Shown in pieces: positions 11,466-24,939 of a DNA stretch of 64,000 nucleotides; positions within the stretch are counted from its first letter, which is position 1; each line of letters starts with the position of its first letter. The translations under genes were made by a program, and so were the position numbers. The notes under the pieces were generated by a model. The model was not told the DNA's origin, did not search any database, and saw only the letters and a program-made list of their open reading frames with translations. The DNA is from Ustilaginoidea virens (Eukaryota; Ascomycota; Sordariomycetes; Hypocreales; Clavicipitaceae): the NCBI RefSeq assembly GCF_000687475.1, contig NC_057320.1, forward strand, positions 1,364,001 to 1,428,000, written 5' to 3'.

Positions 11466-14400
11466 TATTATTATTATTATTATATTACTCTAGAGGCTAT
11501 TTAGACTTAAATAACCTATCTAGTACTTCTATAGGATAAATCGGAAAGGAAAAACCCGGCGGCCGGGAGGAAAACCCTTCCTACGGTCTTAAATGCTATT
11601 ATATATCGCCCTATAGCGGGGGCGATGGGTATCTAGTATGTAAGAGAGTAAGGTGTATAGCCGCTTAAGACTATATTTAGCAGTATTACTTAGAAAGAAT
11701 ACAAGTATAAATTCCGGGGGTATTAAGCCTGGGTCGGGGTTCTATTAGGTATAAAATAAAGGGGAGGTAAGATTAAAGGGGGTAAAGTTAATAGTATTCT
11801 CGCCGGGCGTATACCTATAAGGGCCTAAGCGCATTTCGGGCGCATTAGTCTGCAGTATATAGGTAAAAGTAAGCTAAACTTAAGAATAGAAGTAGGTAGC
11901 CTTAGGCACTATATTAGTATATAGGTTAGCGATTCCCCCTAATTTAATACCTTTTCCTCTTTTCTTTTTTTCCTCTATAGCGCTAAATCTAAAATATATA
12001 ATAACCCTTCTATCGCGGTATAAGACTAATACTAACCCTATTAGTAGAGCGGTAGTAGCAGAAATAATAGTAATAGCAATAATAGCAATACTAATAATAG
12101 TAGCGATAAAATGCCTAAGCGGTCGGCAATTTTAAATAAGGGGGTAAATATAAGTCTAATACGCGATAGGGCTGTAGCTGACCTTTATATAATAGCTAAG
12201 GGAGTTATATACCTAGCCTTATAGGCTATACTTAATACGCTTAAAGAATCCTAAGTATTAATACTAAAGTTAATAGGGTATATACTAGATTATACCTACT
12301 TTCTAGCGAAGCTAATATAGATAGGGATTAATACGGTATACTATCCTTATGCCTTAGCGGGCAAAACTTATATACCCTTAGAGCGGACCCTTAAGAACTA
12401 AGTCTTAATATAGGAACTCCTCGCTATATAAAAAATAATAGCTAAGGGGGTTAAAATATATTTCCAATTCGTACATAGTATGGGTTACTAGCTAATAACT
12501 TTCTAGGTAAATAGCTATAAGGCCCTCTAGTAGAAGGCTAAATAGGTATCTACCTCCTAAAGATACGATTAAGCAATAGTAATAGTAATAGTAGTAGTAA
12601 GGGGTCTTAGTGCTCCTAAGGCGATTTAAAAGATATTAAACCTAAAAGAGCAAAAGGTAAAGGCCTTAAAGTAGTAGGCTTAGGCGTAAGAGGATATTAC
12701 TATATTACTAAAGGTACTTCTAGCCTAATAAAAGGGGGGGGAGGTTTTAGGAGGGGGGCAAGATAGGGATAATAGGGATAATAAAAGCGATAAAAATAAA
12801 AGGGGGGAAAGTAATAGAGGGAATAAAGGGGGGGAAGGGAAGGAGGATATCCTTAATACTAAAATAATAACTATTAATTAGTTCTAGCCTATAGGGCCTA
12901 AAAGATTTACTTATTTTTAAGGCTTTTATTCCTACTTCGGGATTACTATAAATATTATATAGGGGCTATATAGGGTTACTTAGGGCTGCCTTTAGCTATA
13001 CTATACTAAAGGGATTAGACAAATTAGAATTAATTAAATTAGTCGATATTTAATATCTAGTAAGCAATTATCTATATAAAGTATAGCTTATTAAGTATAA
13101 TAGATATACCGTATTAGTTATAAAGTAGGCTAAAGCTAGGATTAGGCCTAAGGAGTTTATATTTTTATCTATAGTACTTTAGGCAGGTAAAAATAATATA
13201 ATAGAGGTCTTTTAGGCCTTCTTTATAGTAATAAAGGGGTAATAGCACTAAAAAGATATATTAAAGGCAAAAGAAGGAATTAAGGCTAATTTTTTTTATA
13301 TAGAGTTAGGTAAGTATTACCGATTTATACTTTTATAGGCTTTTATATAATCGAATTTTTTTTGCTATAAAGTAGAAATCTAGTGCCCTTTTAGCTACTA
13401 GGGTCTTATACTAAAGGCATTTCGCCTTTACTACTGCCTAATTACTTTACTATTAGTTATATTAATCTTTTATTAGTCTTTCTTCGGCTAAAAACTAATA
13501 AAAGTTAAAGTTAGGAAATAGGATATAAGCTAGAGGTCTTTAATTACTTTTCCTTTATTAGTATTAGAATATTATTACTACTGCTACTAATATATAGTTA
13601 ATCCTATTAGTTATACCTATTTTAGCTATTCTTTTAAGAAATCGCTAGTAAATATAATTAAAATAGAGGTTAATTAGGGATATAGCTACCTCGATCTTAA
13701 GGGTATCTAGTAGTATAGCCTTAAAGGCTTTAGTAACTATATAAAGGCAGGCTAACTATTCTATAGCTAGGGATTTTATAATACCTTTTGCTACCCCTCT
13801 AAAAGCAATAAGGGTATACTATACCCCTATACTAAAGGCAATAAAGGTTTAAATAACCTATATATAGATTAGGCATACTTTTCGATATTAGTAGCTTTAG
13901 GTAGAAGCTATTATCGCTATAAGTGCAAATCGCTACTATTTAAATTTCTTTATAATTTTAATATAATATTCCCTCTATTTTAACTTATAGTAGATTTTAA
14001 CCCCTAAAAATCTAATATATTATTTCGGCTATATTATAATAGTCCTAAGCCGTATTAAAGTTTTATCTACTTTATATATATAGGTAAAGTAGATAAGCTT
14101 ACTTTTACTAAAATTAAAATTTAGTCTTATTTATTTAGACTAATTATTATAAATAGCCTATACTTTCTCGAGTAATACCTTAGTCTCCCCTATATCTCTC
14201 CTATAGGCTATAATATTAGTATCGTTAGTAAAGCCTAATATAATAGTTAATATAACTTTTTATAGTCTTTTATAAAGCGGTATAATATAAATAAAAAAGA
14301 GGATAAAAGAAAAAAGAGACCTTTAAGGGACCCTAATAGTAATTAATAGTTAGTTTATAAATTACCCTTTAAAATAAATTTATACTAATCGCAAATTAGT

Positions 14401-14967
14401 AAAGCTATATATTTATACTATTAGCTATAGTAGGAGCCTTTTTTCTAATAGTAAATAGATAAAGTAGGTATAATTAATTATATTGAATATAGCTAAAATA
14501 TTTAATGAAAATAGTAAAGCAATCCTACTATAATACTAAATTATATATATAATTTCGATTAATATATTTAGTATTATATTAGTTAACCGATTTACCTTAT
14601 TGCCTATTTAAAGGTCTAAAAGGAAATTACCCTTTTCGAGAGTAATAATAAGCTACCGCGCGATTATAACTTTTATAACCTTTTCTATTAGGTTAAATAG
14701 TAATATTAGTCTCTATCTTCCTATCTTAGAGTATTCCTTTAGTTTTTTTCTTAGTTTCTATAGTACTACTACTTTAGCCTCTTAGAATTAAGCTAAATAA
14801 TACCTAATATAATATATCTTATTTAAGAGGTATATACGAGTAGTAATAAATAAAGGGCTATATACTTTAAGGAATCCTATTAATAGCCTATTAGGGCCTA
14901 ATGCTTTCTAGCCTATTATATTATATAGTATAGTATATACCTCTTTATAGGTAAAAAAATCGGTAGG
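11466..14967 (-). mobile_element. LINE-d, piece 1 (3' end, antisense-ORF region, C-terminal ORF2)
   Basis: Minus-strand LINE, outer host of the nest. The (TTA)n tail is at 11466-11483, followed by the conserved 3' block, the antisense-ORF region at about 12240-12960, and ORF2 in reverse with the RT active-site region at about 14200-14235. It is interrupted at 14967 by Gyp-2, whose 5-bp duplication GTAGG flanks both sides, and continues at 36139. Strongly RIP-mutated, no intact CDS. Confidence 0.88.
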
Positions 14968-15219
14968 TGTTACGGGCTCGGGCTACGCTCGCGCCACAAT
15001 GTGGCTAGGACTCGGGCTGCGCCTATGCCTAGCCTAGGCAAGGTCAGATAGGTCAACAGCACAGGGTCACGGGACTACGCCAGGGCCCCGACCTATACCA
15101 TAAAGGGATAAATAGGCATCTAAAAGGCCCCTATTCGGGTCCTCTCTCTTTCCTCCTTAGTCTATTTAATATATCTATTTAACGCCTATTCGCAGTAGCC
15201 CTAGGGCCAATCCTTTACA
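14968..15219 (+). repeat. 5' LTR of Gyp-2 (252 bp)
   Basis: TGTTACGGGCTCGGGC to CCAATCCTTTACA. It has the same length as the 3' LTR at 35882-36133. The flanking GTAGG (14963-14967) is repeated at 36134-36138. AGTCTATTTAA at 15159-15169 is the inside partner of the putative primer site. Confidence 0.95.
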
Positions 15220-15220
15220 T

Positions 15221-15231
15221 TTAAATAGACT
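15221..15231 (+). promoter_or_regulatory. Putative self-priming primer-binding site of Gyp-2
   Basis: TTAAATAGACT, one base after the LTR, is the exact reverse complement of AGTCTATTTAA inside the LTR (15159-15169). Tf1/sushi-type elements prime reverse transcription by folding the first ~11 nt of their RNA onto the PBS; this has the same geometry. No 3'-CCA tRNA-type PBS (TGG...) is present. Confidence 0.6.
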
Positions 15232-15329
15232 CTCTCAGCCTTACTATTATAACCTCATATTATGGAGCCAATAATGCAGGCTATATAAGATATCGAAATG
15301 AGTATACCTAGAGAAACAGGTCCAGACAA

Positions 15330-18300
15330 CCCGAGACTATAACGCCCCTAATATAATATATATACCCGAGTAGAGCAACTTACCATAAAGTTACAATAGA
15401 TAGAGGCGTAAATATAAACTAACGCATAGCATTTTGCTGCTATTGCCGCCTTACTGCAGACTCTTCTTGCGAACTAATTAAATAGCTCCTAAAATGCTAT
15501 TTAACCGGCCCTAGTTGTATAATAGAACGACCCCCTCCTTACTACTTAAGATATCTAGCTAAAGCATAAGCCGATCCCGATAGGGGACCCCTTTAATAGC
15601 AAAAAGGCTATATTTATAGCCTAGCGGACCTTTATGCAATATAAGCTTAAAGTCGATAGGGACTTTATTAGAAACGAAAAGACCTAATAGATATTTATCT
15701 TCTAGAACCTATTATCTATAGTCTAATTATAGGTCGCGGCCTTCTTTAAGAATAATATAGCTTGCAATTATAATATAATAAAGTTTTTTGAATACCTCTA
15801 ATGCCTCTTTAAAGACCTATACTAGTAAGATCGCATTATTATTAAGCTTAAACACTCCTTATGCTAAGGCCTAAAGGAACCTTTTGCCACCTTCTTTATG
15901 CATTTCGAGGAAAAATTTATACTTATTAGCAGTTTTAATTGGCCTAAAGAAGTCAAATTGGAATACCTCCGATTAGCACTTAATACTTATATAGCTAATA
16001 AGATTATTAGCCTTAGGGTCTCCTATTATAATTACTACTCAGCGGTAGACCGCTACTAATAAATTGCTATTAATATTGAGACTAACCTGACTATTAACTA
16101 TTAACTGGGCTTAGCCTATTCCCGACTAACCTATGCCTAGGATTCTAAAGGCGATATATAAATATTAAGTGTTAATAAGTTAGATTCGAAGGGTAATTAG
16201 TATATATTTAAGGCGATATAGGTCTCTAAAGAATAATATAAGGATTATAGAAAGAAAGGTTTTTATTTTCAGTATAGCTCTTTTAAGCATTAGACGTTTA
16301 TATATTACCTACTCTTAGCAATCTAACCTAATATAATTAAAATAGCCTCGCTTAATTTATAAATTATAAAGGTCGAGAGTAGTAACAAAGACTAAAAAAA
16401 AGTATAGCCTTTAAACCTAATCTTATTAGAGGGCTTAAGATATATATATAAACCCTAGCCTAATTATAAAAAGAATTAGAAAAGATCGCAAAATAAATAG
16501 ATAAATACCCCTTTTTAGTACTAATTTTATATAAATCTTATACCTTTATTAATACCTTAATTAACTCGGGATATAACTGCTATAGCGCTATAAGCAAAAA
16601 GATAGTATAATAGTTAGGCCTCTAATTTATCCGCTTATTATAATATAAGGAAATCGGAACGGCAGTAGATATTTAGAGCTATTTAAAGGAATATAAGGTA
16701 ATATATTCCTTTATTACCTATATTGTCTATATAGCAATTGATATCAATAGATAGCCATCTATAATTATACTTTATATTATCTTAGGCTTTACCTGCAATA
16801 TTATCTTTAGGATACCTTAGATAGAGCACTATAATATTATATTGTAGGTAAAATAGTACTAATTAAAAATCGGATCGGTAGGCAGCTTTATTATTAAAGA
16901 ATCAACAAAAAGATAATAAAGCCTAATTATAGTAAATATCTTTAGCTTAATCTTTTATAGTATACTAAAGCGGGCAAAACGCTCTAAGGACCGATTGACT
17001 TCCTTTATTATAATAAGCTTATAAAAGATAATATATATCCTTTGTATTATACTACTACTTTATTAAGACTCTACCCTACGATTATAAGAGCTATAGGTAC
17101 TCCCGATAGAATTATAGGAATTTACCGATCTTTTTAATAAAAAAAAGGCTTTTAGTCTCCCTCTATACTAGGGTATATTAGACTACTATATCCGGCTTAA
17201 AAAGACTATAGATAGAAGCTAGCTAGACTTACCTTAGGCCTATTATATAATATACTATAAGACTAGTTACTTAAGGTTCGGAGATAAGTAATTAATTTAA
17301 TAGATAAAGGATAGATCTATATAAGCTCTTTATTAGTAATAGTACTAATCTTACTAGCTAGAAAAGGGAATAATAGGTGGTATTTTTATATTAACTACCA
17401 GGCCCTTAATAAGGTTATAATCTAAAACTAATATCCCCTCCCTTTAATTAAAAAGACCTTACGATCTTTATCTTAGGCGAAATAGTTTACTAAAGTTAAT
17501 ATATATATAGCATTCCATAAGATATATATTATAAAGGGCGATAAGCACTTAATTATATTCTATATACGATTCAGACTATTTAAATAGCTTATTATACTAT
17601 TTAGCCTAACTAGGGCCCTTACGACCTTTTAGAGATATATTAATAAGGCCTTAGGGAATATACTAGGAGACTTTATAACTGCCTACCTTAATAACGTTTT
17701 AATCTATATTAGGGGATTAAAGGCGGACTATATAGGGCGTATTAAAGAAATCCTTCGATAACTATAAAAAGCCGGCCTAAATTTAGATCTTAATAAATGC
17801 AACTTCGCAGTAAAAGAGGTCTAATACCTAGGATATATTATAATGGCCGGAAAGGAAATCTATTTAGACCCTAAAAAAATTAAGGCTATCCGGAATTAGG
17901 AAGCACCTATAAAATTAAAAGGTATTTATAGTTTCCTTAGTTTTACTAATTTTTACTATAATTTTATTTTAAACTTCTCTTATTTTATCAACCCTTTAGT
18001 TAGGTTAATAAAAAAAGGGGTCTTATTCTAATAGTTAGACGAAGAAGAGGCGGTATTCTAAGCGCTTAAATAGTACTTTATATTATCTTTAGTTCTCGCT
18101 TAATAAGGCCCTAATAAAGAGATAATCCTTAAGGCAGATAGTTCTAATATAACCTTTATTAGCTATTTATTATAGGTTAGGGAGGATAATATACTCTACC
18201 TTATTATATATTATTCCGCTCGCTTATTAGATATAGAATAGAATTATACTATATATAATAAAAAACTCTTTATAATTATCTTTTGCTTTAAGGTATAATT

Positions 18301-18449
18301 AGTAGAACTCTGCTTAATAGCCTCCCCTTTTACTATTCTTACTAATTATAAGAACCTAAAGTATTTCGCCCGATTATAAGAAATATTTAAGCGATAAGCC
18401 TAATAGGCTAAGATTCTAGCGCTTTTTAATTTCTATCTCTAGTATAGGC
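15330..18449 (+). pseudogene. Gyp-2 gag-protease-RT-RNase H relic
   Basis: Read across stops, gag lies at about 15330-16350. A CCHC-like knuckle relic (FYFQYSSFKH) follows near 16260-16295, then a protease relic near 16555-16590 (NSGYNCYSAIS, with Asn where DSG is expected). RT runs from about 17150, with the NNRWYFYINYQALNKV block near 17365-17415 and the active-site box YLNNVLIY near 17690-17715, where YLDD has become NN by G-to-A changes. RNase H follows (ILKADSSNITFISYLL near 18130). Stops are mainly TAG/TAA at Gln/Trp positions. It continues beyond LINE-e at 19198. Confidence 0.85.
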
Positions 18450-18747
18450 CTGCGGTCCCGCCGCGCGCAAGACCCGTACTCACCCCCTTGTCCAGTGTCG
18501 CCGACCGCTTGGGCATTTTCGCTGCTGTTGTTTTTGTTGTTACTGGTATTATTGTTGTTGCTGTTGTCGCTGCTGCTGCTGCCGTGCTGCTAACAGGGTC
18601 AGCACCGGCCCCGTACCGCGATAGAGGGGTCATTACATACCTTGAAATTGGCGCCATAAAGGAAAAGAAGAAAAGAAGAAAAGGCACCAAGTCGGGGGGC
18701 ATCGCTGACCTATATACTGACGCAGTGCCTAAGGCCGCCTGCTTCAA
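18439..18747 (-). other. Open antisense frame in LINE-e (about 85-102 codons)
   Basis: The minus strand is open. Its likely start MPPDLVPFLLFFFSF at 18702 matches the open plus frame MPPDLMPFLLFFFSF at 29379 in LINE-g. It has a hydrophobic segment, an Ala/Thr-rich stretch encoded by trinucleotide repeats, then MPKRSATLDKG. The frame runs out across the LINE truncation point. The plus strand is also open (18488-19138, 216 codons), so coding status is unresolved. Confidence 0.35.
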
Positions 18748-19182
18748 CCTTCAGAATGGGCTCACTTCCTCTTCCGACCTAAAAATTGACGCGTACCGAG
18801 AAGCGCCCGGGCCACCACAGATGCGCGCCCGGCGAGAATACGCCCGCCGCGTGCGCGCCACTGGCCCTACCCCCCCGGCTTCACCCTCCTCTCACTTCTC
18901 ACCCGATAAGATCACCGACCCGGACCCGATATTCTGGGACTTCTCGCTCGCACTCTTCCCATGCAATACCGCCAGATATAGTCCTAAGCGGTTGCGCACC
19001 CTATCCTCTCACGCACCGGATACCCGCCGCCCCCGATGCGGGGCGACAAAAAGCAGAAATCAAGAAAGCAGGAAGGGTTTTCCTCCCGGCTACTGGGTTT
19101 TTCCCTTTCTGAATTATCTATATAGAAGTACTAGATAGGTTATTTAGCTTTAAATAGCCTCTAGCGTAATTTAATAATAATA
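18450..19182 (+). mobile_element. LINE-e: short, nearly unmutated LINE 3' fragment
   Basis: A 733-bp 5'-truncated insertion with a (TAA)n tail. It is flanked by the 15-bp duplication ATCTCTAGTATAGGC (18435-18449 and 19183-19197), which splits the Gyp-2 RNase H region. It is strikingly GC- and CpA-rich compared with homologous blocks at 1440-2180, 43090-43810 and 55680-56400. For example, GTCATTACATACC here is GTTATTATATACC near 43277. It was therefore inserted after, or escaped, the RIP that hit its host and relatives. Confidence 0.93.
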
Positions 19183-19197
19183 ATCTCTAGTATAGGC

Positions 19198-19958
19198 TAA
19201 AGTTATAAGCCTAATGCCCTAATGCACTTTCTCGATAGGAATAAAAGGTAAATAAGGTAGAGCTATAAATCGGCTAGATCCTAAAATTATTATCTATTTT
19301 AGCACTTGATATAGATAAAATAGAAAGCGAAACGAGATTAATTTTAGACTTAAAGACCACCCTATCTTATAGCCTATATATTTTCGCTAATTCCTACCTT
19401 TAAGCTATTTAAGACTAAATAATATTTAAAGATAATATATATTAGGCCTAATAGACGGTAATTGCAAATAGGGAATAATAATTTCCAGTAGAGGCAGTAA
19501 TATAAGAATAAATTGCTAATTATACCCTAAACGTATATAGCATACTCTTTTACCGGATATAGGTATAGCTTCTATTATTTAAACCCTTAACCACTATAGT
19601 AATCTAATGCTATTATAACTTGCCTATAGCGGGCCATCTAGGGAAAAATACTACCTTCTAACTATTACGATAGGATTATCACTTCAATAATATATCGTCT
19701 AAGGTAGCGAGATATATTTAGAATTACTAATACCGTAAGGTATATAAGAGCCGCTAATTACGCTAGGGCTTACTATAACCCCTACCGATTATAAACTACT
19801 TTTAGTTATAAATATCAATCGACTTTATAACCGTCCTTCCTACTTATAATACCTTTAACCTACGATTTCTTATAGTAATTATAGACTGCTTATCGAAGTA
19901 TATCTAGCTTAAGGTTATATACTTAATAAAAGCAGAAGACTATATAGAATACTTCTAA
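19198..19958 (+). pseudogene. Gyp-2 RNase H end and integrase N-terminal part (relic)
   Basis: Continuation of the pol frame after LINE-e: FNFYL...YR followed by the N-terminal integrase region with the degraded zinc-binding block near 19600-19720 (HYSNL...SGPSREKYYLL, compare the usual H-x-H...GHxGxxKT), then the first part of the catalytic core near 19810-19900 (INIDRLYNRPSYL, YRLLIEVYL). Interrupted at 19958 by LINE-f. Confidence 0.7.
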
Positions 19959-20109
19959 AAATAAAAACTTTCGCGATTTCGCCCGCACCCAGGTAGCGGC
20001 ATAGAACCGCCTCTAAAATCAATTCTGATAATCCCAATCGCTTCCTCTCGTTTATTTACCCCCCTCGCCTATAGCGTATTGCGTCTAGGGAGTAGGCACA
20101 GCAGGCGCG

Positions 20110-21480
20110 AATAAAGTAATAGATATTAATAGAGGGAATAGGAGCGGCATTACATATAGCCGCTATAACCCTACTACTATAATCGCGAATAGTATATAGT
20201 ATAACTAGATCGAAACCGAGCCTGCCTAAGAGTGGAAGCGACCTACTGCCGTTATAATTAAAGAATCAATAAAAGAGCTCTAGGATTATATCCCCCTAGT
20301 AGTATTAAGACGAGTGCGAGAAATTATAGAAACCATAGCCGATACGGCCTATAGTAAGGCTACCCTAGACCCTATTGGCACCCTTACTAATATAATTTTA
20401 AAGACTATTGAAAAAGCTATTAAATCGGCCCTTTAGGATATCCCGAAATAAGTGCCGGCTACTACCTAAGTAAATATCGCGGCATAAGGATATATAGCTG
20501 CTATTATACTACCTTAATATACTATCGCTCCCCTTCTGGTTCCGCTATATATCTATAGGGAAATTTTGATTAAAGGCAATAGTATTAGCGAGGTCTTATG
20601 CAACTAAATACCGGTTGAGATTATTAATGCTATTAATAGAGCTACTACTAGGAATACTACGGTCGCGGCGCGTAGGCTATATAATAGCGATACTATTGTT
20701 ACCTTTATAGAAGAAGTAGTAAAAAGTCTTATTGCTAATACGACTTAGGTCTGACCTGCCTTTAGGCAGGAGGCAGAACTAAACCGATACTTATTTAGCC
20801 TTATTATTAAGAATTTCTCTACTAGCTACTTAGCGAATATTATAACTAAAGAAATCTACTAAAACCTTACTAAAGCGAATGGAGAAGGCTTTATTAGAGC
20901 CTCCCCCTACTGCCTATATAGGACTGCTATATATACACCCCTAATTATAGGCATAAACTCTATTGACCTCACTAATAAGCTCTATAAGTCTAGTATTATC
21001 TACTAAGCAGAGATATTTAAAGCTGAACCTTATAATAACGCTTTATACCCTAAATAGTGCTATAACTGCTTTAAGTTTAGATATATCGCGGCCTATTATA
21101 TAGCAGCCCTATAGTGCGGCTGATGCAGTATAGAAAGGCACCCGGAAGGGGAATAGGTTTGCCTAATAGTCTCCTATAGATAAAGGGAGTTATACCTTAA
21201 TTATAAAGGCCTATACTTAGTGTGGTCTTACCTCTATAGAACCTCGAACGAGTAGTAGGAATTAGCTAGAAATTCTTATACTAGCCGACCTAGGCTCTTT
21301 ATAATACCTTTTGTAATATCTATAAATATTACTCCTATTGCAGAATAGAACCGATATAGAATAGCTAATGCCTTGCCCCTAAGGGAACTAATTAAGCGTA
21401 TTATTTTAAAAGGATCCTCCCTATATAAATATAGCTATTACTTTAGCTAAGGGGGCTTTATCTCTAGAGGAACATTTAAT
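20110..21480 (+). pseudogene. LINE-f ORF1 relic (gag-like, CCHC)
   Basis: After reading through RIP stops, a helical middle region (RVREIIETIADTAYSKATL near 20315-20370) precedes the knuckles CYNCFKFRYIAAYYIAAL and CG-C-S-IERHPEGE at about 21055-21170. These resemble the tandem zinc knuckles of fungal LINE ORF1 proteins. Such proteins bind the element RNA. Exact ends are not visible. Confidence 0.7.
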
Positions 21481-24400
21481 ACTAAACTAAACTATATTTT
21501 TACTATATTCCTATAACCGGTCCTAATACTAGGATAGATTAAGACCTTATCGGCCTTAGAGCTTGTATTTACTCTAGCCCTAACCTCTACCTCTGCTGTA
21601 ACTATTAATATACTACTGCTACCGACTCTTATATGCCTATCTATATAATATTAGTCTTTTACTAGAATATATAGAAGAAAACCTCTTTTATACGAATAGC
21701 ACTCTACTACTAAAGTAAACTTAATATTATAGCAATCTAAAAACCTACTGCGCCTAACTATACCCTACCGAGCCTAAGCCTTAATAAGTATATATTAGCA
21801 GCCTATAATAGACAAGTGGCAATATATATCTATAAGCGGTATAGTCCCGGTATATAGACTACCGAAAAAGGACTTAATTAATATAGGATCTGCCTCCTCG
21901 AAACTAATATTTACTCTATCTATTCCCTAGGCTATAAATATAATTAGACTACCCCCCTTATAGACCTTATAAGGCTCCCGCCCCGACCCTAAAGTATATT
22001 CATTAGGGATTTTAATATATATTATCCCTTATGGGATAGCCTAAATAGAACCTTACCTAATATTAATACCCTTTTTAACCTTATAATACAATAGAGACTT
22101 AGCCTAATAACCCCTTATAGCAAAATTATACGATAAGCACTAAGCAAAAGAAATAGCACTATAGACCACGCCTAGGTTATATAAGACCTTACTATTAAGT
22201 ACCTTAGTAGTATAAACCTCGCTAGGTCCGATTATATCTTATAGCTTATCTATATCGATACTAATAATCTATAAGCCGCTAAAGCCTACCTAAAAAATAG
22301 CTAGAAATCCCTCGATCGATACCTTACTTAAGTAGAAGCTAAAAACTGCTTTACGCCTACCGCTATTGCGGCCTTACTTAGCTCCCCTAAAGAAATAGAT
22401 ATATATACCGAATGGCTTACTTACTAACTCTAGGAAATTATAAATATTATAGCTCTAAAGAAAACCCCTAAAGCCCCCGCTATAGAACTATAGTAGAATA
22501 ACCGCATAAAAATAGCTATTATTACTGCGAAGAAAGCATACTAGAAGTAGGTAGTATACTATACCCCTGAAAACTATAGGGCTACCTAAAACGTAGGAGC
22601 TACCTAAATCTAGGTCGTATAAGAAAAGTAATAATACTCCTAGAAAGAGGTATTAAGGAAAGCTATAGCATAAAATATAGACCTTTAGTCCCTAGAACGA
22701 TAGGCTAGATTATATAATAGCCTCCCCCCTAAGTCTAAAGAGATCCTACTACTTAAATGCATTAGCCCTGGCCACCCTTTAGTAATTATATATAGCGAAA
22801 AAGCATAGGTTTTTACTTAACGTTTTTTCCCCTAATCCTATATAATATTTAAGGATATACCGGACCCGACCTTCCCTTAATTCGCTAATGTAAAGTTCCT
22901 ATAGTATAAGAGATTTATATATAAAGAGGTTTATACCGCCCTTTACTATATGGCTAGCTAGAAGGCCTTTAGACTAGACAGGCTACTTATAAGATTCCTT
23001 AAGGTATATAGCCCCCCCCTAATTATAACTTTTACCTACCTTCTTAATGAGTCCTACTGCACTAGGTATTACCCGGCCTAATTCCGGGAGGCCTATATAG
23101 TTGTATTAAGAAAGCCGGGAAAAAAACTAAAGGAATACTTTAAAATAAAAGGCTAGAGACTAATATCCCTATTTAACCTAACCGGTAAAATCCTAAAAGC
23201 CGCAGTAGTATACCGGCTTACTACTGCCTTTAAGGAGGGTAACTTACTTTTAGACCTCTAGATAGGAAATAGAGCTAATCATTCTATAGATATAGCCTTT
23301 AGTACTCTTATAGAAATAGTTCGTATAGTATAGCATTATAGCAGGATTACCTTACTCCTTTAGTTTAATATATCCGCAGCCTTTAATATAGTGAATTATA
23401 TTTGATTTACCTACCTGCTTTTAGAAAAGGGACTGCCGCTATAGATCGCAATATAGGTCTGCGGCTTTACCGATTTTTATATAGTGCGAATCTACTTTAA
23501 GGGCAAATTAATTAATAACCTACTTATTACTACTAGGGTTTTATAAAGGTCCCCCCTCTCCTTAATCCTTTTTTTAGTCTATATCGTACCGCTTTATAAA
23601 AGGCTTAAAGAAATAGCCTCTATTATTACCCTAGGGTTTGCAAATAATACTAATATTATAGTATATAGGAAAAGTATAGGAGAGACTTAGACCTTACTCG
23701 AAAAAGCGTAGACGATCTATAATAAGTGGTTTAAGTAAGCTAGGCTTAATTTTAACTTAGGGAAGAATAAGCTTATCTATTTTATATATACTTATAAGGC
23801 AGATAAGATGCCGGTCTAACTTAAGACCGCAATAATATAGCTAAAGTAGTATACCCGCTTTTTAAGGGTTAAAATCTACTATAAACTTTAATAGCGTAAA
23901 TACCGTATAAAGATAGCTAAAAAGCTTAAGTAGTAGCGATTCGCCCTTACGGCGATAGCGGCCTCTATATAGGGATATTAATACCGGGAGGCCCAACTAA
24001 TCTATATATAGGTTATTTATACTACTATCGCTTTCGGCGCGAAAGTATAGTATACCCCTATTACCCCTAATAGGGTAGCAAAAGATATTGCAAAATCGTT
24101 AACTATAGAATAATTATCTTACCTTTAAATTATTACTAGGGCCTTTAAGGCTATACTAATAAATATCCTTAAGATTAAGGTAGCTATACTACCTATCGAC
24201 CTATACCTAAACTATATCTACTAGCGATTTTTAGAAAAAATAGTAAAGATTAGGATAGCTAAGCGAATTAATTATACTTCTGCTATAGTAGCGGCGATAC
24301 TCTAATACTAATAGTAAAGCAACTATAAAGGACCTTAGGTATATACCCTATTCCTAGAACTTAACCTATAGTAGTTAATAGCTAAAGAATACCTAATAAA

Positions 24401-24870
24401 AGAGTAGCTTATTAGGTAATCTAAATACCGAATCGCTATAAGAGCAAGATAGTAGCAATATAGGCCTATAGCGGTAGAAAAGGCCCTAGACTTCTAATCT
24501 ATAGCTATAATAATTAAGCTCTATAATAGCCTCCTTAAATATAAATTAGCTATATTTACCTAGCTTTATATAGAAAAGATCGGATTAAACTTTTTCTTCT
24601 ATTAGCGCTAAATCCCTATTATACCCTCGCCCCTCTACTAATATAGAGAGGCCCCTAAAAACTATTACTACCTAATCCTCTCTTGCCTAAAATATAGATA
24701 ATAGTGCTAATAGCTATATAGGACCGGCCTAAGCCTCTTCTAAGACCGCTAAAGGATTTCTATTGCCTTTAATAAGCCTAGCCTCGCCTATCGATTTATA
24801 TACTAAATTTTTAGCCTTAACTACTTCGATTAATTCTAGCTTACTTAATCGCTTTAACGATCCGCCCCTA
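21480..24870 (+). pseudogene. LINE-f ORF2 relic (endonuclease-RT-RNase H)
   Basis: An APE-type endonuclease block reads IRDFNIYYPLWD at about 22010-22045 (GDFN expected). The RT contains RPLISLFNLTGK-like and GNRANHSIDIAF-like blocks at about 23160-23300 and the active site GFANNTNIIVYR at about 23635-23665 (ADD changed to ANN). An RNase H-like region follows, then a C-terminal Cys/His-type block (IPSPLYxYREAPKNYYYLILSCLKYRQ) at about 24620-24720. This is the architecture of Tad1/I-type fungal LINEs. Confidence 0.82.
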
Positions 24871-24939
24871 TAAAGGCCCTAAGTCGATCCCGACCGCCTA
24901 ATACCACCCCTAATATCTAGTAATAATACCCTAATATAA

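Noticed and set aside
18488..19138. 216-codon plus ORF in LINE-e as a new gene with a membrane segment
   Set aside because: It lies in the 3' region of a truncated LINE. Both strands are open there because this copy escaped RIP and is GC-rich. The hydrophobic run comes from GTT/GCT trinucleotide repeats.
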